Source: Devosia faecipullorum
GTDB lineage: Bacteria > Pseudomonadota > Alphaproteobacteria > Rhizobiales > Devosiaceae
DNA: 64,000 bases
Direction of reading: 5' to 3'
NCBI RefSeq assembly: GCF_015158295.1
Contig: NZ_JACDXV010000005.1
Coordinates: 186,001-250,000, forward strand
Shown: piece by piece, positions 47,123-56,233 of the stretch
How the letters are laid out: each line of letters begins with the position of its first letter
Position numbering within the stretch: the first letter of the stretch is position 1
The notes under the pieces: generated by a model
Seen by the model: the letters and a program-made list of their open reading frames with translations, nothing else
Told to the model about the DNA's origin: nothing
Database searches by the model: none
Position numbers and translations under genes: made by a program

Positions 47123-47126
47123 GCCT

Positions 47127-47885
47127 TCAGGCGCCCACCTTCAGATGCGCCCCCGCATTTGGCTTGGCCTTGCGTAATCGGATACGCATGGCACCGCCGC
47201 TGGGTGAGACTATATCGAAGCAATTGGTCTTGCGGACCAGGTCGCTGAGCTTGGCATAGCCATAGCTGCGCGAGTCGAAGTCGGAGGCCAGATTGGCCAA
47301 TCGATTCCCGACCTCACCAAGATTTGCCCAGCCATCTTCGCTGTCGATCTGAGTGATGGCCTTTTTCAGTATCGGCACGGCCTTGCTGAGCGGATACAGC
47401 GGCAGCGGCGCACTTGCAGGCACTGCCTCTTCCGGGCCATGTGGCAGTAGGTTTTCCGTATAGAAGAAGCGACGGCATGACTGCCGGAAGCTTTCGGGAG
47501 TTTTCTGTTCGCCGAAGCCGAAGACATCGACACCCTGCTCGCGGATACGGGATGCCAGCCGCGTAAAATCGCTGTCCGACGACACGAGGCAAAAGCCGTC
47601 AAACCGCCCGGTGTGAAGCAGGTCCATCGCATCGATGACCAGCGCGATGTCCGAGGCGTTCTTTCCGATCGTATTGGCGAATTGCTGCTGGGCAATGATG
47701 GCGTGCTTGGACAGCACCTCCACCCATGACTTGGATCGAGAACTCAAAAAATCGCCATAGATGCGGCGCACACTGGCCTCACCGATCGTGGCAATTTCTT
47801 CGAAAAGCCCATCCGCGAACCGCGCCGAAACATTGTCCGCATCGATCAGCACGGCGAGCCGGAGAGAGCGGTTGTTGGTCGGCAT
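47127..47885 (-). CDS. NYN-domain protein with C-terminal OST-HTH/LOTUS domain
   Basis: A 252-residue protein. The NYN (PIN-like) nuclease domain covers about 1-140, with acidic residues in LAVLIDADNVS, SDIALVIDAMDLL and VSSDSDFTRLASRIRE positioned as in active members (LabA/DUF88 group). An OST-HTH/LOTUS domain follows (about 170-240; SEDGWANLGEVGNRLANLAS, YGYAKLSDLVRKT), which binds RNA in other proteins. This points to an RNA-directed nuclease. It is a leftward single gene with its own 140-base upstream region. Confidence 0.88.
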   Translation of the reverse strand: MPTNNRSLRLAVLIDADNVSARFADGLFEEIATIGEASVRRIYGDFLSSRSKSWVEVLSKHAIIAQQQFANTIGKNASDIALVIDAMDLLHTGRFDGFCLVSSDSDFTRLASRIREQGVDVFGFGEQKTPESFRQSCRRFFYTENLLPHGPEEAVPASAPLPLYPLSKAVPILKKAITQIDSEDGWANLGEVGNRLANLASDFDSRSYGYAKLSDLVRKTNCFDIVSPSGGAMRIRLRKAKPNAGAHLKVGA

Positions 47886-48029
47886 TGCAGAGCTCCATCA
47901 CACCATCGGAGCAGTGTGCTGTCTTGGAGCCGGGCCGGCAACCGGCGCAACGGCGCAAGGTAAACGCTTCCACTACCCTTGGCCTTCGCCGACCCGGGCA
48001 CTAGTCTCCCGCCAACGGAGACTACTTTC

Positions 48030-48959
48030 ATGACCATCGAGATTATCCAGACCCATCCATTGCTTGCCTCTTGCGAACGGGCGCTGGCCGAGCGCTATGT
48101 CGTGCACAAGCTGCATGAAGTGGCGGACAAGGCCGCCTGGCTCTCTGAACACGGCGCGCGCATCCGCGCCCATGCCGGCTCGGGGGTGCAGGCTGAATTG
48201 ATGGATGCCCTGCCCAATCTCGAAATCATCGCCAGCTTCGGCGTCGGCTATGACAATATCGACATTGCCGGGGCCAGGGCGCGCAATATCCGCGTCACCA
48301 ATACGCCCGACGTGCTCAATGACGCGGTGGCGGAACTGGCCATCGGGCTGATGATCGCGCTGGCCCGCCGCATTCCGCAGGCGGACCAATATGTGCGGCG
48401 GGGCCAGTGGCCCGGCGGCAAATTCGGCCTCTTTTCGGAACTGACCGGCAAGACCCTGGGCATTCTCGGGCTCGGTCGCATCGGCAAGGAAATCGCGGTG
48501 CGGGCCCAGGCGATGAAGATGCGCGTGGTCTATCATGGCCGCAGCCCGCAGCAGAACGTGCCTTATATCTTTTATGATACGCTCGAAGACATGGCGCGCG
48601 ACAGCGACTGGCTGGTCGTCATTGCCCCCGGCGGCAAGGGCACCGATGGCATCGTGTCGCGAAAAGTGCTCGAAGCGCTCGGCCCCAGGGGCGCGCTGGT
48701 CAATGTGGCGCGCGGCACGCTGATCGATGAGGCGGCCATGGTCGAATTGCTGGGCAATGGCGGGCTGGGCGGCGCGGCGCTCGATGTCTTCGAAAAAGAA
48801 CCGCAAGTGCCTCAGGCCCTGCTCGGAATGGACAATGTGGTGCTCTCTCCCCATCAGGGCAGCGCCACGCACCAGACCCGCGACGCCATGGGCGCCCTGC
48901 TCGTCGCCAATCTCGAAAGGCATTTTGCCGGCGAGCCGCTGATCAGCGCGGTGACCTAG
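48030..48959 (+). CDS. D-isomer-specific 2-hydroxyacid dehydrogenase
   Basis: A 309-residue NAD(P)-dependent dehydrogenase with the cofactor motif GILGLGRIGKEIAVRAQ. The following VVYHGRS (Arg after the strand) favours NADPH, as in hydroxypyruvate/glyoxylate reductases. Catalytic residues are visible: Arg in NVARGTLID, Glu in DVFEKEPQ and His in LSPHQGSAT. ATG 48030 follows GGAG. It is likely a glyoxylate/hydroxypyruvate or related 2-ketoacid reductase, though the substrate cannot be fixed from sequence. Confidence 0.9.
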   Translation: MTIEIIQTHPLLASCERALAERYVVHKLHEVADKAAWLSEHGARIRAHAGSGVQAELMDALPNLEIIASFGVGYDNIDIAGARARNIRVTNTPDVLNDAVAELAIGLMIALARRIPQADQYVRRGQWPGGKFGLFSELTGKTLGILGLGRIGKEIAVRAQAMKMRVVYHGRSPQQNVPYIFYDTLEDMARDSDWLVVIAPGGKGTDGIVSRKVLEALGPRGALVNVARGTLIDEAAMVELLGNGGLGGAALDVFEKEPQVPQALLGMDNVVLSPHQGSATHQTRDAMGALLVANLERHFAGEPLISAVT

Positions 48960-49098
48960 GCACAGGTTCTGATTGAACCAGGCCGGAGACACAGCGCGCC
49001 CCCTCGTTTTTTGCCAGGCTCCCCTGCGCCGGAAACCATTAACAGCGCGGCGCGAACCGGCTAGTTTGGCCGCAATCGAGCCTGCAAGGAGCGGACAA

Positions 49099-50733
49099 AT
49101 GACCGAATGGTGGCGCGGCGGAGTGATCTATCAGGTCTATCCGCGCTCGTTTCAGGACAGCAATGGTGACGGCATCGGCGACCTTGCCGGGATCATCGAC
49201 CGGCTCGATCATATTGCCAGCCTCGGGGTCGATTGCATCTGGCTCTCGCCCATCACCCAGTCGCCGCAGGCCGATATGGGCTATGACGTCTCCGATTACA
49301 TGCAGGTCGATCCGCTGTTCGGCTCCCTGCAGGATTTCGACCTCCTGATCGAAAAAGCCCATGGCCTGGGCCTCAAGGTCATCATGGACAAGGTGGTCAG
49401 CCACACCTCCTCGCAGCATCCATGGTTTCTCGAATCCGCGTTCAGCCGCGACAATGCCAAGGCCGACTGGTATGTCTGGGCCGATGCCAATCCCGACGGC
49501 ACCCCGCCCAACAATTGGCTGTCGGTCTTTGGCGGTTCCGCCTGGGAATGGCATACGGCGCGCCGGCAATATTACCTGCACAATTTCCTCACCTCCCAGC
49601 CCGACCTCAATTTTCACAATCCGGCAGTGCAGGACGCGGTGCTGGAAGTGATGCGCTTCTGGCTCGACCGGGGGCTGGACGGGTTCCGGCTCGACACCGT
49701 CAATTACTATTTCCACGACGCGAAACTGCGCTCCAATCCGCCGCTGGCCGAGCTCAAGGGCAAGCCGGTGACCAATCCCTATGACATGCAGAGCCACAAA
49801 TTCTCCAAGAGCCAGGAGGAGAATGTGGACTGGCTGCGCAAGGTCAGGGCGCTGCTCGACGATTACCCGGACGCCACGACGGTGGGGGAAGTGGGCGACG
49901 ACGAGCGCGGCCTTGAATTGATGCGCCAATATACGTCGGGCAGCGACCTGCTGCACATGTGCTATTCCTTCGACTTTCTCGGCCCCAAATTCTCCGCCAG
50001 CCATTTCCGCTCCAAGGTCGAAGCCTTCTTTTCGGGAGGCGAGACCGGCTGGCCCTGCTGGAGCTTTTCCAATCACGACGTCATCCGCCATATGAGCCGC
50101 TGGGCGCCGCACAGCGCCGCACCCGCCGATCTGTCGCGGCAGGCCATTGCGCTGATGCTGACTCTCAAGGGCTCGGCCGGGCTCTATCAGGGCGAGGAAC
50201 TGGGTCTGCCCGAAGCGGACATTCTCTATGAGGAGCTGACCGATCCGCGCGGCATCCGCTTCTGGCCGGAGGACAAGGGCCGCGATGGCTGCCGCACGCC
50301 CATGCCCTGGCATTCGGGCCTGCCCCATGCCGGCTTCACCAATGGCACGCCCTGGCTGCCGATCAAGCACGCGGCGGCGGCGCTCAGCGTCGATGGCCAG
50401 AACGCCGATCCGGCCTCGATCCTCAATTATTACCGCGCTATCCTGAGCTGGCGGAAAACCCATCCGGCGCTGCGGATTGGCGACATCGCCTTTTTCGATT
50501 GCGACGAGCCGGTGCTGGCCTATGCGCGCAGTGCCGGCAACCAGGATCTGGTCTGCGTCTTCAATCTCTCCCCCGAGCCGCGCAGCGTGGCGCTTTTCGG
50601 CGTCGATCTCGTGCTGGAGCCGGTCAGCCACAATGCGCAATTGTCCGGCGCAACGCTGCTGCTCGGCGCCAATGGCTTTGCCATCCTCCCCGCCCCCGCC
50701 GGCGAGGGCAGGGTGAGCTACACTTTGACCTAG
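49099..50733 (+). CDS. GH13 alpha-glucosidase
   Basis: A 544-residue glycoside hydrolase of the oligo-1,6-glucosidase/alpha-glucosidase group (GH13_23-like). It begins WWRGGVIYQVYPRSFQDSNG. The catalytic Asp is in GFRLDTVNYY, the acid/base Glu in VGEVGDDERG, and the transition-state Asp in SNHDVIRH. The calcium-loop DSNGDGIGDL is intact. No signal peptide, so it acts on imported maltose-type oligosaccharides. ATG 49099 follows AAGGAG. No sugar ABC transporter is next to it. Confidence 0.93.
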   Translation: MTEWWRGGVIYQVYPRSFQDSNGDGIGDLAGIIDRLDHIASLGVDCIWLSPITQSPQADMGYDVSDYMQVDPLFGSLQDFDLLIEKAHGLGLKVIMDKVVSHTSSQHPWFLESAFSRDNAKADWYVWADANPDGTPPNNWLSVFGGSAWEWHTARRQYYLHNFLTSQPDLNFHNPAVQDAVLEVMRFWLDRGLDGFRLDTVNYYFHDAKLRSNPPLAELKGKPVTNPYDMQSHKFSKSQEENVDWLRKVRALLDDYPDATTVGEVGDDERGLELMRQYTSGSDLLHMCYSFDFLGPKFSASHFRSKVEAFFSGGETGWPCWSFSNHDVIRHMSRWAPHSAAPADLSRQAIALMLTLKGSAGLYQGEELGLPEADILYEELTDPRGIRFWPEDKGRDGCRTPMPWHSGLPHAGFTNGTPWLPIKHAAAALSVDGQNADPASILNYYRAILSWRKTHPALRIGDIAFFDCDEPVLAYARSAGNQDLVCVFNLSPEPRSVALFGVDLVLEPVSHNAQLSGATLLLGANGFAILPAPAGEGRVSYTLT

Positions 50734-50764
50734 CGACCCCTGCGCCTCGCGCTCGGTCAGGGGC

Positions 50765-51067
50765 TCAGGGCGTTACCCGTTCAAGCGAATCGGGGTGGAA
50801 GAATTGCATTTCCTCCCCGCCGCCGGGCTTTCTCACATAGGCGCGGATGCAGCCGCCCCACATTTCGACGCTGGTCGCATCGACGCCCATGCGGCGCAGT
50901 TCCATGAGGGTGAAGCGGTTCTTCTCCTCCTGGGTAAATTCCCCGCCGATGGAAATGCCGAACGAGACATTGACCCCGGGCCTATGCTGATAGCAGGCGG
51001 CGGAGGCCTGGGCGGCCGAGGTCAGCGCGAGGCCGAAGACGAGGGCGGAAAAAGCGCGGATCATCAT
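50765..51067 (-). CDS. Small secreted hypothetical protein, 100 aa
   Basis: A 100-residue protein with a signal peptide (MMIRAFSALVFGLALTSAAQASA, about 23 residues) and a mature part containing CYQHRPGVNVSFGISIGGEF, FTLMELRRMGVDATSVEMWG and GCIRAYVR. Two cysteines may form a disulfide. I do not recognise a family. ATG 51067 has AGGAG upstream. It lies between the AbrB-family permease gene (31 bases upstream, same strand) and the GH13 gene, so it may be co-transcribed with the permease. Confidence 0.7.
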   Translation of the reverse strand: MMIRAFSALVFGLALTSAAQASAACYQHRPGVNVSFGISIGGEFTQEEKNRFTLMELRRMGVDATSVEMWGGCIRAYVRKPGGGEEMQFFHPDSLERVTP

Positions 51068-51098
51068 GGGGCGAACTCCTTTTGCCTTTCCGTGCCGC

Positions 51099-52169
51099 TC
51101 AAATGCGGCTTTCCTGCGCCCGTGCTTCCTGCAAACGCACCAGCACCACCACGGCGGGGATGGCAAAGCTCAGCATCAGCAGGCGCAGCACGTGATGGGC
51201 GGCGATGAAGGCGGTATCGTAGCCCAGCGCGATGCCCAGCGCCCCCATGCCTTCGAGCGCGCCGGGCGAAAGGCCCAGCCAGATCTGCCCGAACGGCATG
51301 TCCACCAATTGGGCCACGCCCAGCGCCATCAATGTGACGATGGCCAGCGTCATGAAGGTGGCGATGAGCCCGCCCTTGGCGGCGGCGGCGAATTCCTGCC
51401 GGGAGATGCCGGCAAAGCGCGAGCCGATCAGCGCCCCGGTGAGAATGAAGGTGATTGTGACCAGCGGCACCGGCATGGCCTCGGTATAGAGCCCGCCCAG
51501 CTTGGCCGCCGTCGCAGCCGCCATGGCGCCCAGCACCATGCCGGCCGGCACTTTGAGCCAGATGAAGACCAGCCCGGTCGCCACGCAGGCCAGCGCCAGC
51601 AGCGCCAGGGCGGGCAGGGAGAGAAAGGCTTCCGCCTCGGGCGGGGGAAAATGATCGATGGGCAGAAACACCGCGCCGATGGGCACGGCAATTGTCAGCA
51701 TCAGGATGCGGATCACCTGGATGATGACGATCTGGCGGGCATTGCCGACGCCGGTAGCGGCGATGCCGAGGATGAAGGACAGATGGCCGGGAAAGGAACT
51801 GAGATAGGCGGTGCCCGGATCGAGCTTGAACAGCCTGGTCAGCATCCAGCCGGTGGTGGCGACGATGATCACCAGTTCCAGCGTCAGCGCGGCGATGGAA
51901 ATGGGCCAGCTCGCCAGCAAGGTCAGCGAATTGGGCGCAACGCTGGCGCCCATGCTCATGCCGATCAATACGAAGACCACATCGCGCAGCCGGTCGGGCA
52001 TGGAGACCGGCAGGCCGAGCATGGCGGCGATGGTCACCCCCAGCGCCCCGCCCATCAGCCAGCCCGCCGGCAGGCCCGCCAGATCCGCCAGCCCGCCGCC
52101 GAGCGCGGAAATGGCAAGGGTCAGCAAGGTGGCGACTATAGGATGCTTGAAGGCGGTGGACTGGATCAT
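51099..52169 (-). CDS. AbrB family membrane transporter
   Basis: A 356-residue inner-membrane protein with about ten hydrophobic spans in two related halves (AbrB duplication, TIGR03082). Landmarks: GLPAGWLMGGALGVTIAAML, YLSSFPGHLSFILGIAATGVG, LKVPAGMVLGAMAAAT and LSPGALEGMGALGIALGYD. The family (former ammonia monooxygenase name) is an uncharacterised transporter group; the bacterial AbrB regulator is unrelated. ATG 52169 is chosen; an upstream extension to 52325 would translate a repeat-containing region. Directed away from the M20 gene. Confidence 0.88.
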   Translation of the reverse strand: MIQSTAFKHPIVATLLTLAISALGGGLADLAGLPAGWLMGGALGVTIAAMLGLPVSMPDRLRDVVFVLIGMSMGASVAPNSLTLLASWPISIAALTLELVIIVATTGWMLTRLFKLDPGTAYLSSFPGHLSFILGIAATGVGNARQIVIIQVIRILMLTIAVPIGAVFLPIDHFPPPEAEAFLSLPALALLALACVATGLVFIWLKVPAGMVLGAMAAATAAKLGGLYTEAMPVPLVTITFILTGALIGSRFAGISRQEFAAAAKGGLIATFMTLAIVTLMALGVAQLVDMPFGQIWLGLSPGALEGMGALGIALGYDTAFIAAHHVLRLLMLSFAIPAVVVLVRLQEARAQESRI

Positions 52170-52282
52170 GTCGCCTTCCCTACGCCCTTGCGCCACAAGC
52201 CTCAATCCCCGCTGGCCCAGGCTCCATCGATAGCGCGCACGCACGTCGCAAACTGCAACGCACGCTGAAATCGCGGCTCTTT

Positions 52283-52310
52283 CTCTCCCTCCCATCAAGT
52301 GGGAGGGAGG
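52283..52310. repeat. Single CCTCCC-type palindrome
   Basis: CTCCCTCCCATCAAGTGGGAG followed by GGAGG; the two arms pair across a six-base loop. It is related to the pairs near 22575 and 26000, but no inverted partner is present. It lies in the gap downstream of the M20 gene and upstream of the AbrB gene. Confidence 0.6.
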
Positions 52311-52373
52311 CGCAGGAACCGACAATCCCGCTACCGTTGCGCCCGAATCTCCTCCGAAACGCGCGGCACCGCG

Positions 52374-53543
52374 CTACCCGATCGGCAGCGCCATCTCCGC
52401 CAGCCGAACCCAATAGCTCACGCCCACGGGAATGGCCTCGTCGTTGAAATCATAGGTATCGGTGTGCAATTCGGTGGAATCGCCATTGCCGATGAAGATA
52501 TAGGCGCCGGGCCGCTGGTTGAGCATGAAGGAGAAATCCTCGCCGCCCATGGAGGGCGCGGTCTCGGCATCCACCTTGTCGGCCCCGGCCACTTCGCGCG
52601 CCACGCTGGCGGCAAAGGCGGTCTGTTCGGGGGCGTTCACCGTCACCGGATAGCCGCGCGCATAGCGGATCGAGGCGCGAGCCCCAAAACTCTGGGCAAA
52701 TTGAGGCACGAATTCCCCCATCCGGGCCTCGATGAAGTCCTGCACGTTTCCATCGAGCGTGCGCACAGTTCCGGTGATCTTGGCGGTGCGGGAAATGACA
52801 TTGTCGGCTTCGCCGGCCTCGATCATGGTCACCGACAGCACGGCGCTTTCCAGCGGATCGAGATTGCGCGACACGATGGTCTGGAGCGCTGTGACCAATT
52901 GGGCAGCGACGATGATCGGGTCGATGGTCTGCTGCGGGCGCGCCGCGTGGCCGCCCTGCCCCTCGATGTCGATATAAAACCGGTCGGTCGCCGCCATGAT
53001 GCCGCCGGCGCGGATGCCAAACTGGCCAACCGGCATGCCGGGCCAATTGTGCATGCCATAAATCTCGTCGATGCCGGTGCGCTCGAACAATCCGTCCTCG
53101 ATCATCACCCTGCCGCCGCCACCGCCCTCCTCGGCGGGCTGGAACACCAGGGCCACGCGCCCGTCGAAATTGCGCGTCTCGGCCAAATATTTGGCGGCGC
53201 CCAAAAGCATGGCGGTGTGCCCGTCATGGCCGCAGGCATGCATCTTGCCCGGCACGGTCGAGGCATGAGGCGCGCCGGTCTTTTCGGTCATGGGCAGTGC
53301 GTCCATGTCGGCGCGCAGGCCGATGGTCCTGCCGCTTTTATTGCTGCGGCCATGGATGATGCCGACAATGCCGGTCCCTGCCAGCCCGGTGACGATTTCG
53401 TCGCAGCCGAATTCCCGGAGCTTGTCGGCGACGAAACCGGCAGTGCGATGCACGTCGAACAGCACTTCGGGATGGGCATGCAGGTCACGCCGCCAGTCGG
53501 CGATTTCGGGTTGGAACGCGGCAACGGAATTGAGAATGGGCAT
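52374..53543 (-). CDS. M20 family amidohydrolase (hippurate hydrolase-like)
   Basis: A 389-residue metal-dependent amidohydrolase. Metal ligands are visible in MHACGHDGHTAMLLG and FQPAEEGGGGGRVMIEDG, and MHNWPGMPVGQ, with a dimerisation domain in the middle and GGEDFSFMLNQRPGAYIFIG at the end. Such enzymes remove acyl groups from amino acids or IAA-type conjugates. It is divergent from the DUF6969-like gene at 53779 with a 235-base gap that contains a degenerate palindromic repeat. Confidence 0.92.
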   Translation of the reverse strand: MPILNSVAAFQPEIADWRRDLHAHPEVLFDVHRTAGFVADKLREFGCDEIVTGLAGTGIVGIIHGRSNKSGRTIGLRADMDALPMTEKTGAPHASTVPGKMHACGHDGHTAMLLGAAKYLAETRNFDGRVALVFQPAEEGGGGGRVMIEDGLFERTGIDEIYGMHNWPGMPVGQFGIRAGGIMAATDRFYIDIEGQGGHAARPQQTIDPIIVAAQLVTALQTIVSRNLDPLESAVLSVTMIEAGEADNVISRTAKITGTVRTLDGNVQDFIEARMGEFVPQFAQSFGARASIRYARGYPVTVNAPEQTAFAASVAREVAGADKVDAETAPSMGGEDFSFMLNQRPGAYIFIGNGDSTELHTDTYDFNDEAIPVGVSYWVRLAEMALPIG

Positions 53544-53633
53544 AGGCGACCAAAGCAGGTGGGAGAGGCGCCAATCTCTCCGCCCCGAAGCCTCCCGTCA
53601 ACTGCGGGCCTTTTCCCGCCTCCTTTATTGCCC

Positions 53634-53660
53634 CGGCCATCCTCGGACTTGATCCGTGGA
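53634..53660. repeat. Degenerate palindromic repeat
   Basis: GCCATCCTCGGACTTGATCC followed by GTGGATC resembles the TCGGGCTTGACCCGAGGATC unit at 2237-2484, with several substitutions that break the palindrome. It lies between the M20 gene and the next rightward gene. Confidence 0.4.
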
Positions 53661-53778
53661 TCGGTGCATCCATCTCCGACGCCGCCCTCGAAAAGGCGCG
53701 CGCGCCCCTGCCGCCCATACCCTTGTCAGGCCCGCCGCACAGGGCTAATCCAGACCTGCCCCGATATGGAGGTGAACC

Positions 53779-54354
53779 ATGAGCGATGCGAGCAAACGCG
53801 CGGATGAGGAAATCCGCTTCTGCGAGGCCATAATGGCCAAAAGCGGGACCAATGTGCTGCTCGAAACGCTGCGCGACGCCCCCGACCTCACGGCATGGTC
53901 GCATTATCCTGAAGGGGATGTGTTCGATCTGGTCAGCGGCGCGCAATATTATTATCACTGCCATTCCCCCGCCGGCGATGCCGAAGAGCATGGGCATTTC
54001 CATTGCTTCGTGCGGCCGGAAGGGCGCGAGGGCAAGGTGCATCATCTGGCCGCCATCGGCGTCGACCCCTATGGCAAATTGCTGCGCATCTTCACCGTCA
54101 ATCATTGGGTGGTCGGCGATGACTGGCTGGAGAGCGAAGCGACCATCCCGCTTCTCGCCCGGTTCGACATCGAGATGGCCCGCCCCTCCTATCTGGTGAA
54201 CCGCTGGCTGACCGCCATTTTCGTGCGCTACGAGGCCGAAATCGCCGAGCTCATCCGCCAGCGCGATCTGGTGATCGCCGCCCATGCAGCGGGCGATCCT
54301 GCCGCCAACAGAGAGGATCGGACGCTGGAAGTGACGTCCGAATTCCGGCCCTGA
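53779..54354 (+). CDS. Conserved hypothetical protein (DUF6969-like)
   Basis: A 191-residue soluble protein. Its His-rich central segment (WSHYPEGDVFDLVSGAQYYYH, shortened here to key parts, then HSPAGDAEEHGHFHCFVRP) and HLAAIGVDPYGKLLRIFTVN resemble the DUF6969 family as I remember it. No signal peptide or membrane span. The clustered HxH and HGHFH could bind a metal. ATG 53779 follows GGAGG. It stands alone upstream of etfBA with about 120 bases between. Confidence 0.75.
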   Translation: MSDASKRADEEIRFCEAIMAKSGTNVLLETLRDAPDLTAWSHYPEGDVFDLVSGAQYYYHCHSPAGDAEEHGHFHCFVRPEGREGKVHHLAAIGVDPYGKLLRIFTVNHWVVGDDWLESEATIPLLARFDIEMARPSYLVNRWLTAIFVRYEAEIAELIRQRDLVIAAHAAGDPAANREDRTLEVTSEFRP

Positions 54355-54472
54355 AGACGCACCGGGTCATTCGTTCCAATCAAATGCGCCGGGCGGAACT
54401 GAATTTTTCTCCCTGCGCCTTGTCGGTCCGGCCCCTTTTTGTCATTGAAGCCCCAACCTGACGGAGCTGCTC

Positions 54473-55231
54473 ATGAAAATCCTCGTCGCGGTCAAGCGCG
54501 TGGTCGATCACAATGTCCGCATCCGCGTCCGCGCCGATGGTTCGGGCGTCGAGACCAATGGCGTGCGCATGTCGATGAACCCCTTCTGCAAGCACGCGGT
54601 CGAGGCGGCGGTGCAATTGGCCGAAGCGGGACAAGCCGCCGAGATCGTCGTGGTGTCCATCGGCCCCAAAACTGCCAATGACGTCATCCTCACCGCCCTC
54701 GCCATGGGCGCGCATCGCGGCATCCTGGTCGAGACCGAGGACAATCTCGAAACCCTGGTCATCGCCAAACTGCTGGCCAAGGTGGTGACAGAGGAACAGC
54801 CTGACCTCGTATTGCTGGGCAAGCAGGCCGTGGATGACGACAGCAATCATGTCGGCCAGATGCTCGCCGCCCTCACCGAGCGTCCGCAGGCCACCTTCGC
54901 CTCCGAAATCAGAGTCGATGGCGATAGTCTCGAAGTCACCCGCGAGGTCGATTACGGGCGCGAGACCATCGCCTTGCCCCTCCCTGCCATCGTCACCGCC
55001 GATCTGCGCCTCAACACGCCACGCAACGCCGCCCTGCCCATGGTGATGAAGGCGCGCTCCAAGCCGCTGACGGTTCGCGCCGCCAGTGACCTCGGCGTCG
55101 ATCTCGCCCCGCGTCTCAGCGTTGAAAACATATCCCCGCCGCCCGAGCGTGTGGCAGGACAGGTGATCGGCTCGGTGTCCGAACTCGCCGCCCTCATTGC
55201 CGCCGACGTCAATGCGATGGAGGCGATCTGA
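54473..55231 (+). CDS. etfB: Electron transfer flavoprotein, beta subunit
   Basis: EtfB pairs with EtfA to pass electrons from acyl-CoA and other dehydrogenases to ETF-quinone oxidoreductase. The 252-residue protein has the AMP-binding opening MKILVAVKRVVDHNVRIRVR and the signature LPAIVTADLRLNTPRNAAL. Length and motifs are standard. Its stop (TGA) shares one base with the etfA start (TGATG at 55229), so the subunits are co-translated in the normal order. Confidence 0.97.
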   Translation: MKILVAVKRVVDHNVRIRVRADGSGVETNGVRMSMNPFCKHAVEAAVQLAEAGQAAEIVVVSIGPKTANDVILTALAMGAHRGILVETEDNLETLVIAKLLAKVVTEEQPDLVLLGKQAVDDDSNHVGQMLAALTERPQATFASEIRVDGDSLEVTREVDYGRETIALPLPAIVTADLRLNTPRNAALPMVMKARSKPLTVRAASDLGVDLAPRLSVENISPPPERVAGQVIGSVSELAALIAADVNAMEAI

Positions 55232-56154
55232 TGAGCGTCCTGGTTCTCGCCGAAGTCGACAATGGCGTGCTCTCGCCCTCCACCGCCCGCATCGTGCAGG
55301 CGGCCAGCCAGCTTGGTCCCCTCGATATTCTCGTGCCCGGTTCCGCCGAGGCGGCGGCAGCCGCTGCCGCCCTTTCGCCTGTGCGCAAGGTGCTGCGAAG
55401 TGCTGACAATGCGTTGGCGGATGCCCTTGCCGAGGTGCTGTTTTCGCTGGCTCCGGGATACGAATATGTGGTTTCGGGAGCCTCCAGCGCGGGAAAAGAC
55501 GTGATGCCGCGCCTCGCTGCCCGGCTCGACATCCAGCCCGTTACCGACATTGTCGCCATTGACGGCGACAATCACTTCACCCGTCCCATCTATGCCGGCA
55601 ATGCGCTGGAAACCCTGTTCGACGGACAGGCGCAGCATGTCCTCACCTTCCGCGCCTCGGCTTTCCCGCCAGCGGCTATCGGCAATGCGGCTCCGGTGGA
55701 AGTGCTTGAACATCCAGTCATTTCCGCCGCCCGCTTCATCGCCGCTCATCGCAGTGCGGACGATGTCATTGATCTCGCGACCGCCCAGATCGTTGTTGGC
55801 GGCGGCGTGTCGTTCCGCTCGGCGGAGGGGTTCCAGCTCATTGAAAAGCTTGGCAAAATCCTCGGCGCCGCCATTGGCGCCACCCGCGCCGCCGTCGATG
55901 CCGGCTATGCTCCCAATGACTGGCAGGTCGGCCAGACCGGCAAGATCATCGCCCCCGACCTCTATATCGCCATCGGCATTTCCGGCGCGCTCCAGCATCT
56001 GGCCGGCATTCAGGGTGCGAAAAAGATCATCGCCATCAATTCCGACCCCGAGGCGCCGATCGCCAAGATCGCCGATGTGGCGCTGATCGGCGATCTCTTT
56101 GAAATCGTTCCACAATTAACCGCAGAACTGGAAAAAATGGGCATAAAACGCTAG
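55231..56154 (+). CDS. etfA: Electron transfer flavoprotein, alpha subunit
   Basis: EtfA carries most of the FAD site. The 307-residue product has the C-terminal FAD-binding motif VGQTGKIIAPDLYIAIGISG followed by ALQHLAGIQGAKKIIAINSD, and the N-terminal VLVLAEVDNGVLSPS. It is translationally coupled to etfB. The aminotransferase gene starts 80 bases later and may be separately expressed. Confidence 0.97.
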   Translation: MSVLVLAEVDNGVLSPSTARIVQAASQLGPLDILVPGSAEAAAAAAALSPVRKVLRSADNALADALAEVLFSLAPGYEYVVSGASSAGKDVMPRLAARLDIQPVTDIVAIDGDNHFTRPIYAGNALETLFDGQAQHVLTFRASAFPPAAIGNAAPVEVLEHPVISAARFIAAHRSADDVIDLATAQIVVGGGVSFRSAEGFQLIEKLGKILGAAIGATRAAVDAGYAPNDWQVGQTGKIIAPDLYIAIGISGALQHLAGIQGAKKIIAINSDPEAPIAKIADVALIGDLFEIVPQLTAELEKMGIKR

Positions 56155-56233
56155 GCCCGTCCCCGCTCTGTTTCGTTTGCAAAAATCCTCATCCGGCCTA
56201 TAAAGGCCCCGCATTCCACCGGACTCCCAGACC

